Position numbers and translations under genes: made by a program | In this document: positions 1-7,469 of the stretch, one piece after another | Numbering within the stretch: position 1 is the first letter of the stretch | How the letters are laid out: the number at the start of each line of letters is the position of its first letter | Assembly (NCBI GenBank): GCA_016183075.1 | Contig: JACPFH010000181.1 | Span: 1 to 12,768 of the forward strand | Length of the DNA stretch: 12,768 nt | Reading direction: 5' to 3' | DNA from: Deltaproteobacteria bacterium | GTDB taxonomy: Bacteria; Desulfobacterota; Binatia; UBA9968 | The notes under the pieces: model-generated | Database searches by the model: none | What the model was told of the DNA's origin: nothing | The model's input: the letters and a program-made list of their open reading frames with translations, nothing else

Positions 1-1
1 C

Positions 2-499
2 AATAGCTTCTCAAAAACCTACGCCATGACCGGGTTGCGAGTAGGCTATCTGGCGGCGTCGGCCGACAAGGTACTGCAATTCCTGAAATATCATCACACC
101 GTGAATATCAGCGCCAATGTGCCTTCCCAGGTGGCTTGCGTTGCCGCCCTCAAAGGGCCGCAGGATTGCGTCGAAGAGATGCGCGGCGCTTATCAGAGAC
201 GACGCGACTTGGTTGTGGGACTTCTGAATGACATCCCGGGAGTTCATTGTGATCTCCCGACCGGGGCGTTTTTCGCTTTCGCGGATATTCGAGAGCTGGG
301 CATGGCATCATTGGAGTTTGTCGAGTATCTGGTCAAAGAGGCCGGAGTAGTGCTGACGAATGGAAGCGGGTTTGACTACGAGGGCTTCGTAAGAGTGTCC
401 TATGCTGCCAAGCCGGAGAGCATCGAGGAGGCCATGGGCCGGATGAAGACGGCGGTCCTTAAATTGGCATCGAGACGAAGCAAATCAAGGGAGCCTTAG
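2..499 (+). CDS. PLP-dependent class I/II aminotransferase, C-terminal part (5' end outside window)
   Basis: The frame is open from the left edge, so the start lies upstream of the window. The visible 165 residues begin with NSFSKTYAMTGLRVGY, the fold-type I aminotransferase motif in which the Lys (codon at 14-16) forms the Schiff base with pyridoxal phosphate, and the following Arg (GLR) usually contacts the phosphate. Near the C-terminus GFVRVSYA holds the conserved Arg that binds the substrate alpha-carboxylate. The layout matches the last 40 percent of aspartate/aromatic-type aminotransferases (AspC-like, cytosolic). The exact substrate cannot be read from this part. A DUF2848 gene follows after 4 bases, so the two are very probably co-transcribed. 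The C-terminal tail is basic (ASRRSKSREP). Confidence 0.93.
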   Translation, partial: NSFSKTYAMTGLRVGYLAASADKVLQFLKYHHTVNISANVPSQVACVAALKGPQDCVEEMRGAYQRRRDLVVGLLNDIPGVHCDLPTGAFFAFADIRELGMASLEFVEYLVKEAGVVLTNGSGFDYEGFVRVSYAAKPESIEEAMGRMKTAVLKLASRRSKSREP

Positions 500-503
500 G
501 TCG

Positions 504-1202
504 ATGACTCAGCTAAGTTTCAAGCTGCAGCGGAGCCGCCGGAAAATCGAGTTTTCACCCCGGCGGGTTATTATCGCCGGCTATACGGGGCGAAACCAGG
601 AAGAGGTTCGCAGGCACGTCGACGAGCTGGCGGCGCATGGGATACCGGCTCCGGCGGAGATACCCACGGTTTTTCGTACGACGCTGGACAGACTGACTAC
701 AGCAGGTGAGGTGGAGGTGATTGGCGGGCATAGCTCGGGAGAGGCGGAGGTGGTGCTCCTGGTCCGTGGCGATAGATTGTGGGTTGCCGTTGGTAGCGAT
801 CACACGGACCGGGATTTGGAAAAGCTCAACATCACGGCCTCGAAGCAAGTCTGTCCCAAGCCGGTTTGCGCCGAGGTCTGGAGATACGCCGACGTACGGG
901 AGCGTTGGGATGGGTTGGTCCTTCGAAGCTGGGTCGGCGACAAGGGGCGGGAGCAGCTTTACCAGGAAGGCCCGATGTCGGCGGTGCTCCCGCCGGAGGA
1001 GTTGCTCGGGATTCTGCGCCGTCGGATCGGAAAACTGGTGGACGGTGCCGCGATTTTCACCGGGACCATCCCGCTCATCGGCGGCGCCTTCGCACCGAGG
1101 CCTTATTTCGAGGCGGAGCTGTTCGACCCGAAGACGAAGCGCTCCTTGCGCTGCGCGTACCGGGTGAGTCGAGCTGACGCCCATCCGAAATTTTTGTCGT
1201 GA
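504..1202 (+). CDS. DUF2848 family protein
   Basis: This 232-residue protein matches my memory of the DUF2848 family (Pfam PF11010) in length and signatures: GYTGR at residues 26-30 followed by a helix with HVDEL, GHSSGEAE at 75-82, GSDHTDRDLE at 97-106, SKQVCPKPV at 113-121, and FTGTIP at 185-190. The conserved acidic/His cluster SDHTDR looks like a metal or catalytic site, but no reaction is established for the family as far as I know. No signal peptide or membrane segment is visible, so it is probably cytosolic. It starts 4 bases after the aminotransferase stop, with only a weak Shine-Dalgarno (TTAGG), consistent with translational coupling. Its placement suggests a step in the same amino-acid or amide-related pathway; that is inference. 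Confidence 0.85.
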   Translation: MTQLSFKLQRSRRKIEFSPRRVIIAGYTGRNQEEVRRHVDELAAHGIPAPAEIPTVFRTTLDRLTTAGEVEVIGGHSSGEAEVVLLVRGDRLWVAVGSDHTDRDLEKLNITASKQVCPKPVCAEVWRYADVRERWDGLVLRSWVGDKGREQLYQEGPMSAVLPPEELLGILRRRIGKLVDGAAIFTGTIPLIGGAFAPRPYFEAELFDPKTKRSLRCAYRVSRADAHPKFLS

Positions 1203-1226
1203 CAACGTAACTGTTTCTGCCTGTTG

Positions 1227-1278
1227 CCCCCTCTCCTTTGTCCTCTCCCCCGTTGGGGGAGAGGGAAGGGTGAGGGGG
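1227..1278. repeat. REP-like nested palindrome
   Basis: An inner perfect 10-bp stem (CCTCTCCCCC at 1242-1251 with GGGGGAGAGG at 1255-1264, loop GTT) is flanked by an outer arm CCCCCTCTCC (1227-1236) that pairs with about 1268-1278 apart from one mismatch. From memory, this CCCTCTCCCC-type palindrome is a dispersed intergenic repeat in many uncultured Proteobacteria-like genomes. There is no U-tract after it, so it is not a canonical terminator, although the hairpin could slow transcription or protect the upstream mRNA end. It lies between the DUF2848 and cupin genes. Confidence 0.75.
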
Positions 1279-1290
1279 AGATATAGTTCC

Positions 1291-1297
1291 AAGGAGG
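1291..1297 (+). promoter_or_regulatory. strong ribosome binding site that decides the cupin start
   Basis: AAGGAGG lies 9 bases before the ATG at 1307 but only 3 bases before an in-frame TTG at 1301. The spacing favours the ATG as the true start. Confidence 0.8.
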
Positions 1298-1306
1298 CTG
1301 TTGCCC

Positions 1307-1654
1307 ATGGTGAAGGAAGAACGGGAATTCTTCGATGTCACAACCAAGTCCTGGCGTGATGTTCCGGGAAGCCTATGCTCGGGGCTGCACGAGCGGATTT
1401 TGAGCGGGGATCCGAACAGCGGCGACTATTCGCGCATTCTCCGGTTTGATCCCGGCTGCGATACCACGCCCAACGGGGTTTTGCGGCATGATTTCTGGGA
1501 AGAAGTTTACATCTTGGAGGGCAGCATGATCGATCTCACGATGAACCAGGAGTTCAAAGCGGGGCAATACGCCTGCCGCCCTCCGGGAATGCCCCACGGG
1601 CCGTGGAAGGCACCCAATGGCTGCACCACTTTCGAGGTCCGCTACACGAAATGA
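1307..1654 (+). CDS. small single-domain cupin protein
   Basis: The 115-residue protein has the two cupin motifs. Motif 1 is around VLRHDFWEEVYILEGS (residues 58-73), with H61 and E65/E66 as likely metal ligands. Motif 2 is GQYACRPPGMPHGPW (86-100), with H97. Motif 1 has only one His rather than the usual HxH, so metal binding may differ from classical cupins. The fold is a single beta-barrel, cytosolic, of a size typical for ChrR/anti-sigma-type or small catabolic cupins. It follows the DUF2848 gene on the same strand after a palindromic repeat and may belong to the same unit. The substrate is unknown; it could be a small-molecule isomerase, a dioxygenase or a sensor. Confidence 0.85.
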   Translation: MVKEEREFFDVTTKSWRDVPGSLCSGLHERILSGDPNSGDYSRILRFDPGCDTTPNGVLRHDFWEEVYILEGSMIDLTMNQEFKAGQYACRPPGMPHGPWKAPNGCTTFEVRYTK

Positions 1655-1770
1655 TAAGAAGCTCCTTTCGGGGGTGGCTGCCAAAACTCAAAATAGCCCC
1701 CAACAGCCCGCTTCGGGATTTAAAGAAAACTGTGGCAAGGCGCGGGTGAGGTCGTCGCCGTTTCTGGATG

Positions 1771-2943
1771 TCAGCCGTTCCATAGCTTCTCGCTGGCCAG
1801 CCGCGCGCCTTCGGCCATCGCTTTGAACTTGGCCCATACGACGGTCGGGTGAATCTCCGGCTCCGCGGTGGCCTGTGAGGAAAAGCCGCAGTCGCTTCCG
1901 GCGATGACATTCTCGTGCCCCACGATCCTGGCGAACTTTACGAGCCGCTCGGCTACAAGCGTCGGGTGCTCGACGATGTTGCTCGTATGCGTGATTACGC
2001 CGGGAATGAGCACCTTCCCGTCCGGAAACTTGACGCTCTCCCAAACGCGCCACTCGTGCTCGTGCCGCGGGTTCGCGCCTTCAAAAGAGTAAGCGCCGGT
2101 ATTGACCCTCAGCATGATATCTACGATGTCCTTCAATGCCATGTCATGGATGCGGGGGCCGATGTTGATGCCGTAGCAGGTGTGAAAGCGCACCTTCTCC
2201 GCCGGGATGTCTCTCAGCGCGTAATTCAGCGCTTCCACGCGCAGATCGGCCCATTTGCGGCATTGCTCCACAGTCGAACCCGGGTTCGAGTTGTAATAAG
2301 TCACCAGCCGTGGATCGTCCACCTGCAGCAGGAATCCGGCAGCGATGATGGCCTTATACTCCACGCGCATGGCATCGGCGATCGCGTAGAGGTACGCCTC
2401 CTCAGTGGGGTAATACTCGTTTTTTCGCTGCGCCTCGACATTCGCGGGGGAGGTGGCCGGCATGAAGGCTTCCACTACCTTCACCCCTTTCAGAGCGGCG
2501 TTGAGGTTCTCGATGTCCCTTTGGAGCGCCTCCTGCCCTTTGTAGGCAATGGGCCCCGTGCACACGAGACTCGTCGGCGGGCCGACGGACGCACCGCGCC
2601 ACCCGGAATACCACTCGTAGTACTCGGGGAAGTCGATGACCTCTCTCGACCCCACCCAAGGGCCTGCCTTCGGCGGCATCGGTCTCGGCTCGAAGCCTGT
2701 CAGGCGCTCGCCGATGTAGTTGACAAAGCCTGCCTTTCCTTGCTCTCCGTCACTCACGATGTCCACGCCCGCCTCCGCCTGCCTGCGGACGGCTTCGGCT
2801 ACCGCGGTGCGAGTCCGGGCGGCAAACGCCTGGCGGTCGTAGGATTGACCGCTCTCTTTCGCCTTAAGCATTTCGATCAGGTCCACCGGGCGCGCCAAGC
2901 TCCCGACGAAGGTAGTTAGAATCCTCTGGGTGCTCCGCTTCAT
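1771..2943 (-). CDS. MetE C-terminal-like enzyme (cobalamin-independent methionine synthase II family)
   Basis: The 390-residue protein is a TIM-barrel of the UROD/MetE superfamily. It shows TFVGSLARP at residues 11-19, DIVSDGEQGK (61-70) in the substrate-binding region, VDDPRL (208-213), and the zinc ligands H254 and C256 (FHTCYG), E288 (SFEGANPRHEHEW) and C352 (GSDCGF). These are the residues that bind Zn and activate a thiol in MetE and related methyl- or alkyl-transferases. The protein lacks the N-terminal half of full MetE, which is about 750 residues, and its length fits the YxjG/YxjH-like stand-alone group. It may act as a methionine synthase with another methyl donor or as a thiol:alkyl transferase such as an epoxyalkane:CoM transferase relative. 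A GAGGG lies about 6 bases before the ATG. The gene converges on the cupin and diverges from the propeller gene. No cobalamin or SAM riboswitch is recognisable upstream. Confidence 0.9.
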   Translation of the reverse strand: MKRSTQRILTTFVGSLARPVDLIEMLKAKESGQSYDRQAFAARTRTAVAEAVRRQAEAGVDIVSDGEQGKAGFVNYIGERLTGFEPRPMPPKAGPWVGSREVIDFPEYYEWYSGWRGASVGPPTSLVCTGPIAYKGQEALQRDIENLNAALKGVKVVEAFMPATSPANVEAQRKNEYYPTEEAYLYAIADAMRVEYKAIIAAGFLLQVDDPRLVTYYNSNPGSTVEQCRKWADLRVEALNYALRDIPAEKVRFHTCYGINIGPRIHDMALKDIVDIMLRVNTGAYSFEGANPRHEHEWRVWESVKFPDGKVLIPGVITHTSNIVEHPTLVAERLVKFARIVGHENVIAGSDCGFSSQATAEPEIHPTVVWAKFKAMAEGARLASEKLWNG

Positions 2944-2944
2944 C

Positions 2945-3220
2945 TTATCCCTCTAGTGCCTCGCTGCCCTCGAAGCCAAAGTCGGACGAAGATAAGGCTG
3001 GACATTTGCCTCCGGTTGCGATACGGAGGCTTTTAAACGACATGGCTATACCAGGGATCGAAGGTAACCTCTTTTGCTGGCGCATCTCTTCTAGGCGGGG
3101 CATGGGACGCTTCCCATAGACCCAAGTGTTTAAGGATTTTTTAATGACATCAAGCTCGTCGAGGAACCTGATGATGCAGCTCTCGCCGTGACACTTTGGG
3201 TAAAAGTGATTTCCCATCAT
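2945..3220 (-). CDS. doubtful 91-residue ORF upstream of the MetE-like gene
   Basis: An open frame of 91 codons ends one base before the MetE-like start codon, which would suit an operon. The sequence (KCHGESC near the N-terminus, a basic middle, a low-complexity end) resembles no family I recognise. No Shine-Dalgarno precedes its tandem ATGs, and a 7-bp hairpin lies inside it. It may simply be a leader or spacer that happens to be open. Without it, the interval 2944-3256 holds no gene, only the divergent control region of the neighbours. Confidence 0.15.
   Translation of the reverse strand: MMGNHFYPKCHGESCIIRFLDELDVIKKSLNTWVYGKRPMPRLEEMRQQKRLPSIPGIAMSFKSLRIATGGKCPALSSSDFGFEGSEALEG
3008..3034 (+). 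other. GC-rich hairpin followed by TTTT in the divergent intergenic region
   Basis: GCCTCCG (3008-3014) pairs perfectly with CGGAGGC (3024-3030) around a 9-base loop, and TTTTAAA follows on +. Read on + it has the shape of a short intrinsic terminator, but no + gene ends here. Read on - it would lie in the leader of the MetE-like mRNA, about 65-90 bases before its start codon, without a U-tract on that side. Its role is undecided. Confidence 0.4.
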
Positions 3221-3256
3221 TCAGAGACCTGTCGCACGCTTACGAACTGAAAACCG

Positions 3257-6200
3257 ATGACCCCGAAGGTAAGCAAGAAGTCTCCAGCGAAGAAGGCCAG
3301 TTTCAAGCTGCAGGTCATCCCTGAAACCATTCTCGAGGGCGACCCGATCCTCGTGCGCGGCACCGGCTGGGATGACCGTCCCACGACGATCATGCTCGGC
3401 GGCTCGGCGGCAAAGATGGAGCGTATCCTCCAGGGTTATCCCGTGCCCGGCGGCGTCCGGCCTGACGGCACCGGCACGTTCGTCGTCCGTATCGCTGCTT
3501 ACGGTCTGAAGCCCGGACGCTACGAACTGCGCGTGTCTGCCGGCCGGCAGACGCCAGCTGTGGTGCGGATTGAGCTTCTCCGACGGAAGCGGCCGAGCGC
3601 GGAGGAAGCAGAAGGGGACGTGAACCTGGCTTACTGGCGCAGCCTCGCCGCCTTCGAGCGCCGCTTCGCGCACATCGGCTACATCCCGGCAGGAGTGCGG
3701 CTGGCCCAGGTGAGCTCAATCCAAGCGCTACGCAGGGCGCTGACGCCGCGTCGGCCGGAGGACACAGTTCCGCGCGGGCCCGACCGGCCGGACATCTCGT
3801 TCTTCACGCGGCCCGTCCCGGGCGGCTGCAACTGGACGCCACTGGGACCTGCGCCGATCGTGGCTGGCTCCGCGACGAGCAGCTTTCCTGCGGAGTCTGG
3901 CCGTGTGAGGAGCATTGCCATCGATCCAACCATGCCGAACCGGATCTATCTGGGGACCGCGAACGCGGGCGTGTGGAAGAGCGAGGACAGTGGCCTCACC
4001 TGGTCGCCGAAGAGCGACGACCAGCCGAGCTTGGCGATTGGCGCGCTCGCCATTGATCCTAATACCCCCAAACGGGTCTTCGCCGGCACAGGCGAGTACC
4101 ACCAGGGCTTTCTGGCGAATGCCTATTATGGGCTAGGCCTTCTTTACTCCGACGATTTCGGCGAGAGCTGGACTCCGCTTGCCGCGGCCACGTTCGAGCG
4201 GGTCGAGATCTCGCGCATCCTCTTCGATCCGAACAACACCGCCAACCACATGTTCCTCGCGTGCGATGCGGGGGTTTACGAGAGCATCACAGGTGGGACG
4301 AGCTGGAACCTGCTGCGCGCTGGGTCGGCCAGCGACCTGGTCCTACGCGTGATGGGCGGAGCGCTGCAGCTCATCGCAGCCTTCCACAGCCAAGGGGTCT
4401 TCACGAGCACGCTCTCGGGCGGCACCTGGTCCCCTTGGATTCAGATCGCCAGTCCGGCGTTCCCGGCCAGCTTCGGGCGCATCGCTTTGGGCCAGAGCAA
4501 GATCAACACGGACCATATTTGGGCAGCGTTCGGGGGCGTCAGCGGCTCCCTCGCCGGTATCGCCAAGAGCACCAACGGCGGCGGGCAGTGGACGAGCGTA
4601 GACCTAGCGGGCCTCCCGCTCAACGCAATCTACGGGCTCTACTACAACCTCTTCGTTGCCATCCACCCCGCCACGCCCAGCACAATCTTCCTCGGCACGA
4701 ACAGGCTCTTCCGGACTGATACCGGGGACGCGCCTTGGACCGAAGTCACTGGCACGACCACCAAGCTGCACGTGGACCACCACGCCTTTGCCTTCGATCC
4801 GGTGAACCCGATTGTCGTCTACGACTGTAGCGACGGCGGGGTCTACCGCTCGGATGACGGCGGGACCAACTGGGATCAGCGCAACCGCGACCTGGCCACG
4901 CTCCAGTTCTATCACATCACGAACCAGCCGCAGTGGCCCGCAGTCCTGCTCGGCGGGACGCAGGACAACGGCGGCGTCTTCTACACCGCCGCGCCCGCCT
5001 GGAAGATACGGCAGTGGCCGCCGGGGATCACCTTTAACGGCATCGAGGGTGACATCGTCGTCACGGCCATCGAGCCGCTGATGCCTTCGCGCATGTACTT
5101 CGGGCGTGGAATTCCCCCCGAAATCAGGCGCTCGGACAATGGTGGGAGGCTCTGGTCAGCGCCAAAGTATACCTTCAGCGGCTCCTATGAATGGAATTTC
5201 CCCTTCGTCGTCGATCCCGCCAGCGCGGGCGTCTGCTACACCGGCGGGAACACGCTCGTGCGCAGCGATAACGCGGGCGACACTTGGACCACCATCACGC
5301 CGGCGCTTACGGGAAACATCACTACCATCGCCGTGCACCCGGCAGACTCCAACATCGTGTACATCTGCACGAGCCAGGGAAAGGTCTACCGCGTGCAGCG
5401 CACAGGGCTCGATTGGACGCTGCCCAACGTGACCACCACGGACATCACCGGGCCGCCGCTTCCCGCCGGACTGTATATCTCCTGCGTCGCCGTGGATACC
5501 GCTGGCACCGTGTGGGTGAGCTTCTCTTCCGTCCTGATGACAGAGCTGCCAGGCGAGTTTACGAACGACCACATCTACCGGCTGCTGGCAGGGAGCTCTA
5601 CCTGGGAGAACCGCTCCGCCGGACTGGCGCAGGCCAATCCGATCAACACCATCACGATCGACCCGAAGGATAACAATGTCGTGTTCTGTGGGGGGGACGT
5701 CGGTGTCTTCCGGTGGAACGCTGCTTTGAGCAAATGGGAACTCTGGGACCACGGGCTACCTAACGCGCCGGTGTTCCACCTGACTATCCATAACCCGTCA
5801 CGCCTGCTACGTGCGGCCACGTTCGGCCGCGGTGTCTGGGAGCGTCCCATCGATACCATGACCTGTCCGGATGTGGATATCTATATGCGGGACAACATCC
5901 TCGATACGGGCCGCGGCCCTGCTCCCTCCGGTGTGCCGCACCCTCTTGACCCGGCCAACCTGGTCTGGTGGTTTCAGAGCGAAGACATCAAGGTGGACGC
6001 GCCGCCGTTCCAGACGCCCATGCCCGTGACCGATCACGTCGCGCTCGCGAACGAAATCGAGCACCGCAACCCGAGGCGCGGCATGACCAACCGTTTTTAT
6101 GTGCAGGTGCACAACCGTGGGTCGTTCAAGGCGACGAACGTCCGCGTCCGCGCCTTCTTCGACGTTGCCAGTCTCGGGTTGGCCAATCTCCCGGCGGACT

Positions 6201-6475
6201 TCTGGGCCGCTGGTAAGCCCTTCGACGCCGACCCCTCCGCCGTGTCCTGGGCCCCGGTCGGATCCACCCAAAACGTGCCCGAGCTGGAGCCTGGCGAGAC
6301 CGCCGTCGTTTCATGGGACTGGGTGGTACCCATGAGCGCGGCAGAGAACTCCTGTCTGCTCGCGCTCGCCACCTGCGCGGAGGATCCGCTCAACGCGATG
6401 GGCGTGCTCTACGTCTCTCAGCTGGTTACGGAGCAGAACAACGTCACGCTAAAGAACCTCATAGTCGTCAGGTAG
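3257..6475 (+). CDS. large Asp-box (BNR/sialidase-like) beta-propeller protein
   Basis: The 1072-residue protein has three visible parts. Residues about 15-110 form a predicted Ig/TIG-like beta-sandwich (EGDPILVRGTGW, GRYELRVSAG). Residues about 190-865 are a beta-propeller with repeated Asp-box motifs (S-x-D-x-G-x-T-W type) at 242-249, 298-305, 343-350, 438-445, 487-494, 532-539, 626-633 and 670-677, ending in TFGRGVWERP. The length suits two tandem propellers, as in Vps10 or GH74-like proteins. Residues about 870-1072 are a CARDB/Ig-like C-terminal domain (NRFYVQVHNRGSFKATNVRVRAFF region). There are no evident sialidase catalytic residues, so it is probably a binding or scaffold protein. 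The basic N-terminus (MTPKVSKKSPAKKASF) has no hydrophobic signal segment, which is odd for this usually secreted class. No clear Shine-Dalgarno precedes the ATG. The next gene follows after 28 bases. Confidence 0.88.
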   Translation: MTPKVSKKSPAKKASFKLQVIPETILEGDPILVRGTGWDDRPTTIMLGGSAAKMERILQGYPVPGGVRPDGTGTFVVRIAAYGLKPGRYELRVSAGRQTPAVVRIELLRRKRPSAEEAEGDVNLAYWRSLAAFERRFAHIGYIPAGVRLAQVSSIQALRRALTPRRPEDTVPRGPDRPDISFFTRPVPGGCNWTPLGPAPIVAGSATSSFPAESGRVRSIAIDPTMPNRIYLGTANAGVWKSEDSGLTWSPKSDDQPSLAIGALAIDPNTPKRVFAGTGEYHQGFLANAYYGLGLLYSDDFGESWTPLAAATFERVEISRILFDPNNTANHMFLACDAGVYESITGGTSWNLLRAGSASDLVLRVMGGALQLIAAFHSQGVFTSTLSGGTWSPWIQIASPAFPASFGRIALGQSKINTDHIWAAFGGVSGSLAGIAKSTNGGGQWTSVDLAGLPLNAIYGLYYNLFVAIHPATPSTIFLGTNRLFRTDTGDAPWTEVTGTTTKLHVDHHAFAFDPVNPIVVYDCSDGGVYRSDDGGTNWDQRNRDLATLQFYHITNQPQWPAVLLGGTQDNGGVFYTAAPAWKIRQWPPGITFNGIEGDIVVTAIEPLMPSRMYFGRGIPPEIRRSDNGGRLWSAPKYTFSGSYEWNFPFVVDPASAGVCYTGGNTLVRSDNAGDTWTTITPALTGNITTIAVHPADSNIVYICTSQGKVYRVQRTGLDWTLPNVTTTDITGPPLPAGLYISCVAVDTAGTVWVSFSSVLMTELPGEFTNDHIYRLLAGSSTWENRSAGLAQANPINTITIDPKDNNVVFCGGDVGVFRWNAALSKWELWDHGLPNAPVFHLTIHNPSRLLRAATFGRGVWERPIDTMTCPDVDIYMRDNILDTGRGPAPSGVPHPLDPANLVWWFQSEDIKVDAPPFQTPMPVTDHVALANEIEHRNPRRGMTNRFYVQVHNRGSFKATNVRVRAFFDVASLGLANLPADFWAAGKPFDADPSAVSWAPVGSTQNVPELEPGETAVVSWDWVVPMSAAENSCLLALATCAEDPLNAMGVLYVSQLVTEQNNVTLKNLIVVR

Positions 6476-6503
6476 GATATGACCCCCTGAGAGGAGTCGA
6501 GCC

Positions 6504-6971
6504 ATGGATGCCCAAGCTGGCCAAGATGAGCCGCTGGTCCTCAAGCTGTATAACCCTTATCCGTACCAGACGCTCTTTAACATCGTCGTCCACTGGGGCA
6601 GCTTGCCCGATGGTACGAAGCTCTACCTCGCCCTGGGGCAGACGGCGGGTGATTCCCTCGCATCGCTAAGCAAGAAGGATCTGGAGCGGCTTGGCTCAAG
6701 ACCGGGTGGCCGTGAGATCAGAGAGCTGTTCGAAGTTCCACTTGAGGAGCAAATCCAGCTCAACCTCGACCGCGTCTATTCTCTTTTCCCCGACGCGAAC
6801 CGCAGGACAACGCTCCCCGACATGTTGATCGCGCCGGAACGGCCGGCAGTGGTAGCCATGAGACTGGTGTTGCCGAAGAAGCTTGACGGAGCGCCGCCGC
6901 AGTTCGACATGGTGCAGATGGCTGGGCAGCGCGTGCTGGGGGGATGTACATTCGTAGTGAGGCGGCAGTAA
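6504..6971 (+). CDS. unrecognised 155-residue protein downstream of the propeller gene
   Basis: The ATG at 6504 has a GAGGAG ribosome binding site at 6491-6496 and starts 28 bases after the propeller stop, so the two are probably one operon. I do not recognise the family. The N-terminal part (LKLYNPYPYQTLFNIVVHW, then TKLYLAL) and the C-terminal part (AVVAMRLVLPKK ... QRVLGGCTFVVRRQ) look like alternating beta strands around a central charged helical stretch (residues about 50-90), suggesting an Ig-like sandwich similar to the end domain of its neighbour. It has no signal peptide or membrane segment. A structural or accessory partner of the propeller protein is a reasonable guess from position only. 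Confidence 0.75.
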   Translation: MDAQAGQDEPLVLKLYNPYPYQTLFNIVVHWGSLPDGTKLYLALGQTAGDSLASLSKKDLERLGSRPGGREIRELFEVPLEEQIQLNLDRVYSLFPDANRRTTLPDMLIAPERPAVVAMRLVLPKKLDGAPPQFDMVQMAGQRVLGGCTFVVRRQ

Positions 6972-7469
6972 GCGGCAGTGGCCCGCGCGCGATTCGAAGC
7001 CCCGATCTCGGGTGATAGGGTCACCTATGAAAAACGGAGTCAAGGGTAAAGATCTCACGGTGGTTCTGGGAGCTTCTTAGAGTCTCCTTAGGACTATTTA
7101 TCAGTCACCTATTCGTGCTCTTCGGCACACTATAGCTTCGGACACCCGCCGCGCAATCAAATCTCTTGGCCTGTCTGCTCCCAGGTAGTGGCCATGACCC
7201 CCACGGCGTAGGCGGCCACTTGCTTTCAGAATCGGTCGAAACGGCTCCTGCTTTTTAAGCATCGCATAGATCGTCTTAAGCATCGCTCGCGCCACGGCCA
7301 CGCGAGCCGTGTTCCTCCCATGCTTTCTGGATATCCGGTAGTAGAGAGAGGGGGGATTTCTGCGGACAGTATACAGCGATTGGCAGTTGATGCGCGGGTT
7401 AGGCATATTTAGGACCCTGCCCAGGACCGCTCGGACACGGGCTAAAAGGTGAGGACACGGAAAGAGAAG
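6972..7469. other. gene-poor decayed interval
   Basis: Apart from the transposase remnant entered separately, this stretch shows no intact gene. A small inverted repeat GGTGA/TCACC (about 7011-7025) and a 9-base direct repeat GTCACCTAT (7020-7028 and 7104-7112) are present, but no clear terminator with a T-run follows the propeller operon. The direct repeat lies on one side of the remnant and is too short to be called a target duplication. Confidence 0.5.
7233..7364 (-). pseudogene. remnant of an IS110/IS116/IS902-type transposase (C-terminal fragment)
   Basis: Within an open minus-strand frame (7101-7406), residues about 15-58 read RRNPPSLYYRI, then RKHGRNTARVAVARAML and KTIYAMLKKQEPF. This matches the pattern at the C-terminal end of IS110-family (Transposase_20) proteins, in which a Tyr-Arg-rich turn is followed by K/R-x-A-x-VA-x-AR-x-ML helices and a short MLK-x-x-x-PF tail. 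The sequence before and after the segment does not look like the family, and the N-terminal RuvC-like catalytic domain is absent, so it is an eroded fragment with no activity. No ends of the element can be defined, as IS110 elements usually lack clear terminal repeats. Confidence 0.5.

Noticed and set aside
555..1292. Long open frame on - (245 codons)
   Set aside because: It is antisense to the DUF2848 gene, Arg/Pro-rich, and runs through the palindrome; a GC-rich shadow frame.
1655..1770. Possible bidirectional terminator between the converging cupin and MetE-like genes
   Set aside because: Only short stems such as CCCG-CTT-CGGG can be drawn, with no convincing T-run.
1915..2919. Long open frame on + (334 codons)
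   Set aside because: It lies entirely antisense to the well-supported MetE-like gene and resembles no family.
2944..3256. Cobalamin or SAM riboswitch before the MetE-like gene
   Set aside because: No B12-box or S-box-like core could be seen on the minus strand.
6975..7015. tRNA-like TTCGAAT segment on -
   Set aside because: The bases flanking the TTCGAAT do not form a T-arm, and no matching acceptor or anticodon arm is found about 60 bases upstream.
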